From assembly GCA_944325735.1 (NCBI GenBank), contig CALVBI010000001.1, positions 248,001-312,000 of the forward strand: a stretch of 64,000 bases of DNA, read 5' to 3'. A program made the translations under genes and the position numbers. A model generated the notes under the pieces. The model saw only the letters and a list, made by a program, of their open reading frames with translations, was not told where the DNA came from and searched no databases. Below, in pieces: positions 44,276 through 52,388 of the stretch. Position 1 is the stretch's first letter. Each line of letters opens with the position of its first letter. The stretch is from Candidatus Gastranaerophilales bacterium. Its GTDB lineage: Bacteria > Cyanobacteriota > Vampirovibrionia > Gastranaerophilales > Gastranaerophilaceae.

Positions 44276-45877
44276 ATGGAACATAAACAAGTTGTTATTT
44301 ATGCAAGAGTTTCAAGCAGAGAACAAGAGCGCGATGGATTTTCTATTCCTGCACAGTTAAAACTACTCAAAGAATATGCTCTTAAAAATGGTTTTCAAAT
44401 AGTAAAAGAGTATTCTGATGCAGAAACTGCTAAAAAGGCAGGTAGAACCAATTACAATGAGATGCTTAATTATCTTAAAGCAAACCCTGAAATTAAAACT
44501 GTTCTTGTTGAAAAAACAGATAGACTTTACCGTAATTTCAAAGACTATGTTACTCTTGAAGATTACGATTTAGAAGTACATTTAGTAAAAGAAGGGAGCA
44601 TAATCAGCAAAAATTCTAAATCCCATGACAAATTTATCCATGGAATTAAGGTTTTAATGGCTAAAAACTACATTGATAATCTTTCAGAAGAGATTTCAAA
44701 AGGATTACATGAAGGATTAGAACAAGGTTTCTGGCCATTTCAACCACCATACGGGTATATTAGAGGAGCTAAAAAGAATTTAGTTATAGATAAATCAAGG
44801 ATTCTTTTTGTTCGGAGAGCTTTTGAGCTATTTGCAACAGGGAAATACTCTCTTAGAAAACTTTCTGAACAATTATTTATAGAAGGTTACTATTACAAAA
44901 ATGAGCGACCTAAAATAACACAGTGCGTTCTTGAATCTATGCTAAAAAACGTTATTTATGTAGGGCAAATGAACTGTAACGGCATAATTTATCAAGGGAA
45001 ACATCCTCCTATAATCTCTCGAGATATTTTTGATAAGACACAATTAGCATTTTTAAAAGTTGATAAATCTAAAGTCCGTAAAAACTTTGATTTTCTATAC
45101 CCTGGGATTGCAAAATGCGGTATTTGCGGATACTCTTTTTGTGGTGAAAGACAGAAAAAACACAATATTTATTATCGCTGTTCACATTTTGACAGAAGCT
45201 GCCCAAACACAGCATATATTTCAGAAAAACAACTTACTCAGTCTTTCAGAATGCACCTAAAAAGAATTGGTATAAACAAAGATTTGTATGAGTTAGTAAA
45301 ATATTCACTAACAGAATGTCTTGGAGATGAACAGGAATATCATAAAAGTGAAGTTGAGAGAATTAACTCAGAAATAGAACAAAACAAAGAAGTTTTGAAA
45401 AAGATGTATCTTGATCAGGTGAACGGTGTACTTGATTATGCTATGTGGGTTAATTTGAAAAACGAATATGAGGTAAAATTAAGCCGTTTAAATTCAGACT
45501 TGCAAAAACACACTATAGCTAATACAAATTTTTTAGATACAGGTATAAAAATCCTTGATTTTTGTCATAAAGCAAGTTTACCAGCAAACGAACTTTCAGA
45601 AGAAGAAGTTGCACAAATTATTAGAGCTACGTACCTAAGTGTAACAATTAATAATAAAAAGGTTAAAATGGTATTTAAAGAACCTTTTGCAACGATTGAA
45701 ACTCTATTAAAATTTGCTAAAAAAGAGATTTCAGAAATGGGATTGTCTGAATTCAAGTCTGCAATAATTTCTTCAAAAGATAAATGTATTGAAAGCATTA
45801 AAAAAGAGCCCGAAGGCTCTGTTTTCAATAGTTCTATTTGTTTTAAATGGTGGAGGTTAGGAGATTCGAACTCCTGA
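44276..45877 (+). CDS. large serine integrase whose 3' end runs into the tRNA-Ala gene
   Basis: The probable integrase of element 2, 533 residues by the standard code. The catalytic core IYARVSSREQERDGFSIPAQ (Ser near residue 11) is followed by the recombinase domain, a zinc ribbon (CGICGYSFCG...CSHFDRSC) near 280-310 and a coiled coil. The last 40 residues are encoded by the att repeat, the tRNA terminator and the tRNA itself; WWRLGDSNS is antisense tRNA sequence. It stops at TGA inside the tRNA gene. On excision the tail would be exchanged for that of the other att arm. Confidence 0.85.
   Translation: MEHKQVVIYARVSSREQERDGFSIPAQLKLLKEYALKNGFQIVKEYSDAETAKKAGRTNYNEMLNYLKANPEIKTVLVEKTDRLYRNFKDYVTLEDYDLEVHLVKEGSIISKNSKSHDKFIHGIKVLMAKNYIDNLSEEISKGLHEGLEQGFWPFQPPYGYIRGAKKNLVIDKSRILFVRRAFELFATGKYSLRKLSEQLFIEGYYYKNERPKITQCVLESMLKNVIYVGQMNCNGIIYQGKHPPIISRDIFDKTQLAFLKVDKSKVRKNFDFLYPGIAKCGICGYSFCGERQKKHNIYYRCSHFDRSCPNTAYISEKQLTQSFRMHLKRIGINKDLYELVKYSLTECLGDEQEYHKSEVERINSEIEQNKEVLKKMYLDQVNGVLDYAMWVNLKNEYEVKLSRLNSDLQKHTIANTNFLDTGIKILDFCHKASLPANELSEEEVAQIIRATYLSVTINNKKVKMVFKEPFATIETLLKFAKKEISEMGLSEFKSAIISSKDKCIESIKKEPEGSVFNSSICFKWWRLGDSNS
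45747..45858. repeat. attachment-site copy 3 (right end of element 2)
   Basis: 112 bp matching 28844-28955 with 6 differences. It contains the integrase 3' end, the tRNA terminator and the first 11 plus-strand bases of the tRNA-Ala 3' end. Confidence 0.85.
45800..45820 (-). terminator. terminator of tRNA-Ala
   Basis: GAGCC / GGCTC with tetraloop TTCG on the minus strand, then six T, 28 nt beyond the tRNA 3' end. It is copied at 28897-28917. Confidence 0.88.
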
Positions 45878-45923
45878 CCCCCTGCGTGCAAAGCAGGTGC
45901 TCTACCAGCTGAGCTAAACCCCC
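45848..45923 (-). tRNA. tRNA-Ala (anticodon UGC)
   Basis: A 76-nt cloverleaf on the minus strand with acceptor GGGGGTT/AACCTCC, D-arm AGCTCAGCTGGTAGAGC, anticodon stem-loop CCTGC-TTTGCAC-GCAGG and T-arm AGGAGTTCGAATCTCCT. It ends A plus encoded CCA. Its 3' end is the integration core of two tandem elements and is kept intact by the right end of element 2. Confidence 0.97.
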
Positions 45924-46010
45924 ACGAGGTTGTTATTTATTTGTCACAATATTTATTGTACATGCTAATTTTTTTTTGTAAAGCACTTTTTTTTATTTTT
46001 TTATAAAAAA

Positions 46011-46047
46011 AACATGATTTACTAAATATTGTAAATCATGTTTTTTA
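46011..46047. terminator. bidirectional terminator
   Basis: ACATGATTTAC / GTAAATCATGT with an 8-nt loop, T-runs on both sides, just after the minus-strand gene ending at 46067. Confidence 0.85.
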
Positions 46048-46066
46048 CTTTATATATATTTCCCTA

Positions 46067-46627
46067 TTACATTGAACAAACCATTTCAATTTCGTTTGAT
46101 GAAACTACATTTGAAAAATTGTAGTTTTCTACCAAATCTCTTTGTTCAAAATAAATACTTTCATCTAAAATTAATTCATCACATTGCTTTAATGTCATTA
46201 ATGATAAATTTTTAGCTGTTTTTGAATCTGTAATTAATTTATGTACTCTTAAATTTTTAGGTAATGAAGAAATTTTTGTTCCTCTAATATTAAATACATT
46301 TGCTCTGATATCTGTATTTAATTTTTCAATACTGCTTTTTTCCATATTTAATGAATCTGTCCAAATGTGTTCTGGCAATTTACCAATTTTTGCATTTGAC
46401 ATAATTACTGAATTTGCATCGATTGGTGTTTCAATTTTTTTAATTTCTGCACCTGACATGTTTAAAGTATTTGATACCCAACCGATTGACAATTTGCCAA
46501 TAACACATTTTGATAAATTTAGACTTCCGCTGATTGATCCTAATTCTAAGTTTTTAATTTCACAGCCTGATAAATCTAAATCGCCACCTTGGTAGTTGTT
46601 AATTAATTCTTGATAATCTCTTTTCAT
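46067..46627 (-). CDS. repeat protein of LRR/pentapeptide-like type
   Basis: A 186-residue cytoplasmic protein. GGAGG five bases before ATG 46627 decides the start (MKRDYQEL). About seven repeats of roughly 20 residues recur around L-x-L/M-S-x-x-x-I-x-K-L (LDLSGCEIKNLELG, LNLSKCVIGKLSIG, LNMSGAEIKKIET, VIMSNAKIGKLPE), giving a right-handed or leucine-rich solenoid. Probably protein-protein interaction; no enzymatic motif. Confidence 0.65.
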   Translation of the reverse strand: MKRDYQELINNYQGGDLDLSGCEIKNLELGSISGSLNLSKCVIGKLSIGWVSNTLNMSGAEIKKIETPIDANSVIMSNAKIGKLPEHIWTDSLNMEKSSIEKLNTDIRANVFNIRGTKISSLPKNLRVHKLITDSKTAKNLSLMTLKQCDELILDESIYFEQRDLVENYNFSNVVSSNEIEMVCSM

Positions 46628-46711
46628 AAAAACCTCCAAATTTTATATTTATATAATATACATATAAAGTTTATAAATTATATCCTCCGGTTAAATGTTT
46701 TTTTTAATTTA

Positions 46712-47074
46712 TTAAAATATTAAAAAATTCTCTAACTCTCCCAAAATAAATTGCAATCGAGTTTTATCATAAAAATATAACCAGCCTATTAAAGCTTCAA
46801 AAGCTGTAGCTTGTCTATACTCTGCCTGAATTTGTCTTCTTGCAATAGGTATTGATAAATTCCTTGCACGTCTTACAATTTCTTTTTCTTCATCTGTTAA
46901 AAGATCATCAATATTGTGTAACAATTCTGCTTGAAAGGATGCTTTTACTTTATCTGTTGTAATTTTATGTAATTTTTTTGCATTTTCTGTTAATTTTACT
47001 GTTTTTTCTCTAATAAAAATTTCCCAAACAGCATCACCAATATATGCATAATTTTTTAAATTCATTTCTTCCAT
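46712..47074 (-). CDS. mrnC: Mini-ribonuclease III
   Basis: A 120-residue RNase III catalytic domain without a dsRNA-binding domain. The metal-binding motif YIGDAVWEIFIRE is near residue 10, followed by LTDEEKEIVRRARN and YRQATAFEALIGWLYF with the second acidic site. In Firmicutes it matures 23S rRNA ends. The start could also be Met-4; neither has a clear ribosome site. Confidence 0.9.
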   Translation of the reverse strand: MEEMNLKNYAYIGDAVWEIFIREKTVKLTENAKKLHKITTDKVKASFQAELLHNIDDLLTDEEKEIVRRARNLSIPIARRQIQAEYRQATAFEALIGWLYFYDKTRLQFILGELENFLIF

Positions 47075-47145
47075 AAAAAAAGTGTACTACAAAATATTGA
47101 ATAAAGTAAAAACTTATGAGATAATTTTTGCAGGAGAGAGGATTT

Positions 47146-47781
47146 ATGAAAATTAAATTATTAACTTTAATATTGTGTATCATAATGCTAAATAGTTCTG
47201 TTTTAGCTCAAGAAAATAAAGTTTTTGCAGAAAATCAAAAACCTAATTGCGGATGCAGTAAACAAACAAAATGTATTGACTTAATGACATCAATGTATAA
47301 TGAAAGAGCTACTTTATATAATGTTTTAAATCTTTCAAACGATCAACAAAAATGCAAAGATGTTATTGATAAAAAACGTTATGAAGAATTAGGAGTTCAA
47401 TTTAGACAATATGAACAGGAAAAATATGTTCTTGATAATATGTGCAAACACAACGCAAGCGAACAAGCAATAAAAAAACAAGAAAAAGTTGTTAAAAATA
47501 TTGAAAAGTGCATGAAAAAAATTGGTGAAAAATACGATAAAGAATTCAAATCAATTTTGAATTCAGAACAAAAAGCAAAATATAATTCCGTAAGAAAAAT
47601 GGAAAAAAAGGAAATTAAATATTGTCTTAAAAATAAAGCATTTTATAAAAGAGATCCAAAATTAAGACCTTTTGGAGAAAAAATGTATTATGGAGAGCAA
47701 AATAATGTTCTTTGCCCTGTACATAAAAAATGGCATATTTTCGGATATAAACATAAAATAGAAGAAACTCAAACCAAATAA
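47146..47781 (+). CDS. exported Cys-rich helical protein, Spy/LTXXQ-like
   Basis: A 211-residue protein. AGGAGAGAGGATTT before ATG 47146 gives signal MKIKLLTLILCIIMLNSSVLA. The mature part opens with CGCSKQTKC. It has paired helices with LNLSNDQQKCKD and ILNSEQKAKYNSVRK, the two motifs typical of CpxP/Spy-like periplasmic chaperone or metal-stress proteins. The function is inferred from this pattern only. Confidence 0.6.
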   Translation: MKIKLLTLILCIIMLNSSVLAQENKVFAENQKPNCGCSKQTKCIDLMTSMYNERATLYNVLNLSNDQQKCKDVIDKKRYEELGVQFRQYEQEKYVLDNMCKHNASEQAIKKQEKVVKNIEKCMKKIGEKYDKEFKSILNSEQKAKYNSVRKMEKKEIKYCLKNKAFYKRDPKLRPFGEKMYYGEQNNVLCPVHKKWHIFGYKHKIEETQTK

Positions 47782-47815
47782 ATTAAACAAATGATGATTT
47801 TTTATCAATAATCAT

Positions 47816-47821
47816 TATAAT
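47816..47821 (+). promoter_or_regulatory. -10 box for a leaderless gene
   Basis: TATAAT ends seven bases before the A of ATG 47828. An ATG at 47823 is followed by a stop within two codons. No Shine-Dalgarno and no clear -35. Confidence 0.6.
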
Positions 47822-47827
47822 TATGGT

Positions 47828-48508
47828 ATGAGAAAATTATTAATATTAAGTTTAGCTTTAATATTAAGTACATCAAGTTGCTTTGCTTGGGGGTTTTGGA
47901 ATAAAGATAAAGACAAAACTAAAAGTAATTCAACACAAACTAATATTGAAATAGAAAATTCCGGCAGCGGATATGTTGGGAAATTACCTGATTTAACAAA
48001 AGGTTTTGCAACTACAGAACCACAAAATACAAAACCTATATTTGACAGAACAAAAGATTTTAACAGTGCTGATGAAATTACTCCTATTCCTAGAGATAAT
48101 CCGGCTTTCGTAAATATTATATTAAAAAGTGAAAAAAAATCTGCTTATTTAAATGATATTAATGAATTATTACCTCAATTAGAAAATTTACTTTCATGTA
48201 TAGAGAATAATTCAGACGTTCAGAAGTTTAATGCAAAAGCATATTTTTTCAACAAAAGCATAGAATATTTAAGAGATAAATATAGAGGTTTACCTGAAAG
48301 CAGTTATATTTCATTTAAAAAATTATTAGAATTAAGCACACACACGCAATCAATTGCAAATTTACGTGCAGAAGCAGAAAAATATCGTCCTTACCTAGCT
48401 TATACTGGTGCAGGATATTTATATAATGATAATGTTATAAATCAACAATTAGAATATTTAAAAACAGAAATTGAACAAACAATTGTTGTACTAAAAGAAG
48501 CTGAATAA
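47828..48508 (+). CDS. exported hypothetical protein
   Basis: A 226-residue protein with signal MRKLLILSLALILSTSSCFAWG. The next 80 residues are polar and disordered (KDKDKTKSNSTQTN), followed by a helical domain (LNDINELLPQLENLLSCIEN, YISFKKLLELSTHTQSI). It may be a lipoprotein (SSCFA) or periplasmic. The leaderless-type promoter described at 47816 drives it. No family recognised. Confidence 0.6.
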   Translation: MRKLLILSLALILSTSSCFAWGFWNKDKDKTKSNSTQTNIEIENSGSGYVGKLPDLTKGFATTEPQNTKPIFDRTKDFNSADEITPIPRDNPAFVNIILKSEKKSAYLNDINELLPQLENLLSCIENNSDVQKFNAKAYFFNKSIEYLRDKYRGLPESSYISFKKLLELSTHTQSIANLRAEAEKYRPYLAYTGAGYLYNDNVINQQLEYLKTEIEQTIVVLKEAE

Positions 48509-48513
48509 AAATT

Positions 48514-49293
48514 TTACTTAATATTCCATTTTTCTTGTAATCTGTTTAGAACTTTTTTATTTTCTAATCTGCCTATAATATGATTTACTCTAATTAATAA
48601 TCTTTCGGATTCTTTTTCTTTTCGGAAAACTACTGCGTAAGGTTCTTTTGAATAACGTTTTGGTAATAGTTTTACTGATTTATCTTTTAGGACATAACTT
48701 AAAAGTATAGTATCATCTGCAACTATACCATCTGCCTTGTTTTGTTTTAATGCTCTATATGCATCATTATAATTTTTATAACCTATTACTGTTACCTCTG
48801 GTACATTCGTACGTAAATTTCTTTCACTTGTTGAACCAAAAACTATTATTAATTTTTTACCTTCAAAATCACTTAATGAAGTTGCTTTACTAGAACTGTT
48901 AACTAATATAGCCTGTCCTGCAACAAAATATGGAACAGAAAAATCCAAAATTTGTTGACGCTGATTTGTAATAGACATAGTAGCTATTAAAAAATCAACT
49001 TCTCCTGCACTCAGTTTCATAATACGATTTGAAGCTGTAACCGGTACAAATTCTATTTTATTTTCATTTCCTAAAATATCTTTTGCAATTATTTTCGCTA
49101 AATCAATATCATACCCGATAAGATTACCTTTTTCATCTTTAAATCCAAAAGGTGGCGCATCATCACGAACTCCGACAATTAATTTATCTCTTTTTATAAC
49201 ATTTGCAAAATCGTCATTTTCAGATGCTTTTTTACCACAACCTGAAAATATAAAGCAAAAACATATTAAAAGTAGAATAATTTTTTTAATCAT
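48514..49293 (-). CDS. amino-acid-type solute-binding lipoprotein (SBP family 3)
   Basis: A 259-residue protein. ATG 49293 starts MIKKIILLLICFCFIFSGCG with a lipobox (FSGC). The mature part is a bacterial extracellular solute-binding protein family 3: KLIVGVRDDAPPFGFKDEKGNLIGYDIDLAKIIAKDIL, FLIATMSITNQRQQILDFSVPYF and GTSERNLR-type phosphate loop. It delivers polar amino acids to an ABC importer, but no permease or ATPase gene is adjacent. The frame opens 36 codons earlier. A -35/-10 pair (TTGTCT at 49328-49323, TATGAT at 49305-49300) ends seven bases before the ATG, so it is probably leaderless. Confidence 0.85.
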   Translation of the reverse strand: MIKKIILLLICFCFIFSGCGKKASENDDFANVIKRDKLIVGVRDDAPPFGFKDEKGNLIGYDIDLAKIIAKDILGNENKIEFVPVTASNRIMKLSAGEVDFLIATMSITNQRQQILDFSVPYFVAGQAILVNSSSKATSLSDFEGKKLIIVFGSTSERNLRTNVPEVTVIGYKNYNDAYRALKQNKADGIVADDTILLSYVLKDKSVKLLPKRYSKEPYAVVFRKEKESERLLIRVNHIIGRLENKKVLNRLQEKWNIK

Positions 49294-49299
49294 AAAGAT

Positions 49300-49328
49300 A
49301 TCATACTTGAAAAAATACAACCAGACAA
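49300..49328 (-). promoter_or_regulatory. promoter for a leaderless binding-protein gene
   Basis: On the minus strand TTGTCT, a 17-bp spacer and TATGAT lie six bases before ATG 49293. No ribosome site is present. Confidence 0.6.
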
Positions 49329-49532
49329 GCAAATTAAAAAAAATTAGACTCATAATATAAGCAATCATTAAAGAAATCTTACATACCATAATAGAAATCA
49401 AATAGCCCGAGCGAATAACCGCTTACGGTAATGTTTCTAAAGAAGAATAAAGTACATAATCTAGTATTAGTTTGTTTTTTAAAAATATTTTTGGGGTTTT
49501 TAGAAAAAAGCCCATAACACAAGGAGGTAAAA

Positions 49533-51575
49533 ATGACTATTAAAAAACTTACTGTGGCAGCTGCAATTGCCGTTGGAATAGCAACGTGTTCCTTGAATCA
49601 AGCAATGGCGGCTTGTCCTTGCGAGACTCCGGAAACTCCGGCACCTTGCGCAGAACCTTTACCTGTTGTAACAGGTCCAGCTTGTCCATGTGAGACAGCA
49701 AAACCAAATACTTGCTCAAAATGCAAAAAAGCATTACCAGACTGTGATTGTCAAAAAGAAGATCCATGTGCACAACCATGTGATCCTTGTGAAACAGAAA
49801 AAAAATCAGACTGCGGATGTCCAGATGAAATAAGCTGTGACGATCCACCAGAACCAGCTTGTGCAGTTTGCCCTCAAACAGGTAAACCTGACAGAAAAGA
49901 TATGAAACAAGTATATGGTTATCCAAATGCCATTTATGGTACAAATAACTATGTAGGACAACCTGCAAATTCAATATTCTCAACAGATACACCACTTGCA
50001 GGCACTCCAAGAACTCTTTCTTCTAACGTAAACGGAACAACTATTTCTTCTCAAGGTCAAGTAACAGGTGCTGCTACTCAAATGCCTTGTCTTAACGAAG
50101 CACCTACAAGACACAATGGTATTCCAATTGATAGAAATGAAAGATTAATGGACGGAAATAATTGTCCTATTGATTTCCAATCTTCAAACTCTATTGATGC
50201 AGTAAGAAAATCATTTGTTCCCTATGAAATTCCAAACCAAATGATGCAAACAACAGGTGCTGCCGCAAACTTAGGCGGATGCCAATTCCCAGACGTACCT
50301 AACGGTTTTTGGGCAGCATGTGATATTGATAAATTAGCTATAAATGACGTAGTAGTAGGTTACCCTGACGGATATTTCAAACCAAACAGACATATCTCTC
50401 GTGCAGAATTTGCAACAATGTTAGTAAAAGGTTTCAATCTTGATCAATGCGATATGCCAAGAGAAGGATTATTCAAAGACGTACCAAAAAGCAACTGGGC
50501 TAACGCTGCAATTGCAAAAGCTGTTGATGAAGACTTGTTAAAAGGTTACCCTGACGGAAACTTCAAACCAAACCACCCTGTAACAAGAGTAGAAGCTTTA
50601 ACTACAATTGCAAAAGGGATGACTTGCGATATCGACCAATGCAAAGCTGATGAAATCTTAAGCAAATACGCAGACGGTGCATCTATTCCTAACTGGGCAA
50701 GAATTCCTGTTGCAAAATCTTTGGAAAACGGTGCTTTAAAAGATTCACCTAACCCAAATATGATTATGCCTAACAAAGAAGCAACTCGTGCAGAAGTAGC
50801 TTCAATGATGCAAACAGTTCGTGTAGCATTAGGCTACGATACAAACCCAAAAACTGCTAACAATATCTGCCCTGCTTGTCCTGTAAACAAAAATGCTTTT
50901 GTAGAACAAGAAGAAATTGTTAAAATTCCTACATTACAAGTTAAAATGATCGACCAATTAACAGCAAAATCATCTCACGTAGGTCAATACTTCAGAGCTA
51001 AAACTCTTGAAGATGTAACAATTAACGGTGTTACATATCCTTGCGGATCTACAGTAACAGGTCAAGTTGTTGAAGTAATAAGACCTTCAGGCTGTGATAA
51101 AGGTGCTTTAAAATTGTCATTCACTGAAATTAAAAACGGTGATTGCAAAACTAAATTACCAAAACAAATTTTACAAGCACAAGTAAACAAATCAAAACAA
51201 GTAAACCCAGTAGCAAGATTAGTTGAAATGCCATTCACATTAGCAGGTTCAATGATTGGTATTGTAGGTAGAACTGCAGGCGGTATCTTGACTAACGTTG
51301 GTAACGCTGCTGAAAATATCTCTAATGATGCAGGTTACATGCTAGGTCACGCATTCCAAGGACAATTTGGTGCAGCTGCTCGTAACTTAGGTGATGGTCT
51401 ATGGGAAACAGTTAAAGCTCCTGTTGATGTAACAAGAACTGCCCTATCTGGTACAATGGGCTTATTCCAAACTACAGGCGACGAATTTGCTTACCTTGTT
51501 GACCCACGCGGATACAAAATCTCCGCTGTAAATCCAAGAGAACACATTACTATTGCATTCGGTTGTTCTGAATAA
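49533..51575 (+). CDS. S-layer-homology protein with Cys-rich N-terminal region
   Basis: A 680-residue exported protein with signal MTIKKLTVAAAIAVGIATCSLNQAMA. Residues 27-125 are dominated by Cys/Pro (CPCETPETPAPC, CDCQKEDPCAQPCDPC), probably heavily disulfide-bonded or metal-binding. Three SLH repeats at about 250-430 carry the FPDVPNGFWA, GYPDGYFKPN and ISRAEFATML motifs, the third being divergent. The end includes a beta domain and a glycine-rich hydrophobic segment (LAGSMIGIVGRTAGGIL). SLH domains tether proteins to the cell wall; cyanobacterial relatives are major envelope proteins. AAGGAGGTAAAA is a strong ribosome site. Confidence 0.85.
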   Translation: MTIKKLTVAAAIAVGIATCSLNQAMAACPCETPETPAPCAEPLPVVTGPACPCETAKPNTCSKCKKALPDCDCQKEDPCAQPCDPCETEKKSDCGCPDEISCDDPPEPACAVCPQTGKPDRKDMKQVYGYPNAIYGTNNYVGQPANSIFSTDTPLAGTPRTLSSNVNGTTISSQGQVTGAATQMPCLNEAPTRHNGIPIDRNERLMDGNNCPIDFQSSNSIDAVRKSFVPYEIPNQMMQTTGAAANLGGCQFPDVPNGFWAACDIDKLAINDVVVGYPDGYFKPNRHISRAEFATMLVKGFNLDQCDMPREGLFKDVPKSNWANAAIAKAVDEDLLKGYPDGNFKPNHPVTRVEALTTIAKGMTCDIDQCKADEILSKYADGASIPNWARIPVAKSLENGALKDSPNPNMIMPNKEATRAEVASMMQTVRVALGYDTNPKTANNICPACPVNKNAFVEQEEIVKIPTLQVKMIDQLTAKSSHVGQYFRAKTLEDVTINGVTYPCGSTVTGQVVEVIRPSGCDKGALKLSFTEIKNGDCKTKLPKQILQAQVNKSKQVNPVARLVEMPFTLAGSMIGIVGRTAGGILTNVGNAAENISNDAGYMLGHAFQGQFGAAARNLGDGLWETVKAPVDVTRTALSGTMGLFQTTGDEFAYLVDPRGYKISAVNPREHITIAFGCSE

Positions 51576-51635
51576 TTTGAACAAATAAAAAATGCAACTA
51601 ATTTCAAAAAACAGTAATTAATTGTTCGAAGCCTG

Positions 51636-51675
51636 AGAAAACCGGTATTCTATAAAGAATATCGGTTTTCTTTTT
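51636..51675. terminator. bidirectional terminator
   Basis: AGAAAACCGGTATTC / GAATATCGGTTTTCT, a 15-bp stem with one mismatch, followed by a T-rich run, between two convergent genes. Confidence 0.9.
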
Positions 51676-51883
51676 ATTTCCCTTCTATAATTCCCTCATT
51701 ATAAGCTTTTATTAAACAAGTGGTAATATTAGTTGTATTCATTTTTACTAATATTTCGTTTATCATTTTTCTACATTGTGAATATGAAATATTTAATTTT
51801 TCTGCTATTTCTTTCCTGTTAAAACCTTTTGAAAATAATTTTAGAATTTTATATTCTGTATTAGTTAATAATTCTTTTTCCAT
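51674..51883 (-). CDS. small LuxR-type HTH protein
   Basis: A 69-residue protein starting at ATG 51883, decided by GGAGG eight bases upstream (the frame opens 16 codons earlier). It is almost only a LuxR/GerE helix-turn-helix: LTNTEYKILKLFSKGFNRKEIAEKLNIS...CRKMINEILVKMNTTN. It lacks a sensor domain, like other stand-alone GerE-type regulators. Probable transcription factor; target unknown. Confidence 0.8.
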   Translation of the reverse strand: MEKELLTNTEYKILKLFSKGFNRKEIAEKLNISYSQCRKMINEILVKMNTTNITTCLIKAYNEGIIEGK

Positions 51884-52043
51884 AGACTTTACCTCCAAAA
51901 ATTTAATTTTTTCACCAAGACATAATATCATTAAAATTTAATCAATAACAATAGGTCTTTTAGCTATTTTTACAAATTATTTGACACAATATAGTTAAAA
52001 TAATCCGTATCAAAAAATGGTTAAATAATATAGTATAAATGTC

Positions 52044-52388
52044 ATGAAATCAAAATTGAAAAAGGACTTCGGAAATAGAATAAAATATTTTAGAAACAGA
52101 CAAGGTTATACTCAAGAACAACTTGCTGAAATGATTGATTTACAACCAAATTCTCTTGGTTATGTTGAAAATGGGAAAAATTCTTTAAGTTTTGATAGAT
52201 TTGAAAAACTTATAAAAGCTTTGAATGTTGAAGCATATCAAATGTTTTTATTTGACAATAGAGATGAAGCAAATATTGATAAAATCAACGAAATTGTCAA
52301 TATTGCAAAAACTTTAAATAAACGTGATTTAGATTTAGCTTATAGAATTATTTTTGAAATAGGTTCAAATAAACCTAAAAAATCTTAG
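52044..52388 (+). CDS. XRE-family regulator
   Basis: A 114-residue protein with an HTH_3 domain at 8-65 (FGNRIKYFRNRQGYTQEQLAEMIDLQPNSLGYVENGKNSLSF), then RFEKLIKALNVEAYQMFLF, a variant common to small envelope-stress or phage repressors. It resembles the regulator in element 2 (34364). No ribosome site is visible before ATG 52044. Its stop overlaps the convergent pump gene by four bases. Confidence 0.88.
   Translation: MKSKLKKDFGNRIKYFRNRQGYTQEQLAEMIDLQPNSLGYVENGKNSLSFDRFEKLIKALNVEAYQMFLFDNRDEANIDKINEIVNIAKTLNKRDLDLAYRIIFEIGSNKPKKS

Larger units (their letters stand above)
28945..45847. mobile_element. integrative element 2 (about 16.9 kb) inserted at the 3' end of tRNA-Ala
   Basis: Bounded by the tRNA 3'-end core TGGTGGAGGTT at 28945 and 45848. 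Cargo from the left: Cys-rich small protein, small RNA, GIY-YIG/RAMA protein, AbiF-like gene with RNA, TIR-like ATPase, unknown, XRE regulator, lipoprotein and membrane genes, two minus-strand genes, a replication module (OB-like, helicase-like), two serine recombinases and an HNH-WYL gene. No relaxase, coupling protein or capsid genes are visible, so it is a non-conjugative island or phage-satellite-like element with defence cargo. Confidence 0.8.

Noticed and set aside
28945..45847. Prophage or conjugative element
   Set aside because: No capsid, terminase, portal, relaxase or type IV secretion genes are visible in the segment.
45565..45891. Minus-strand ORF starting in the tRNA
   Set aside because: Antisense of the integrase and tRNA; no start context.
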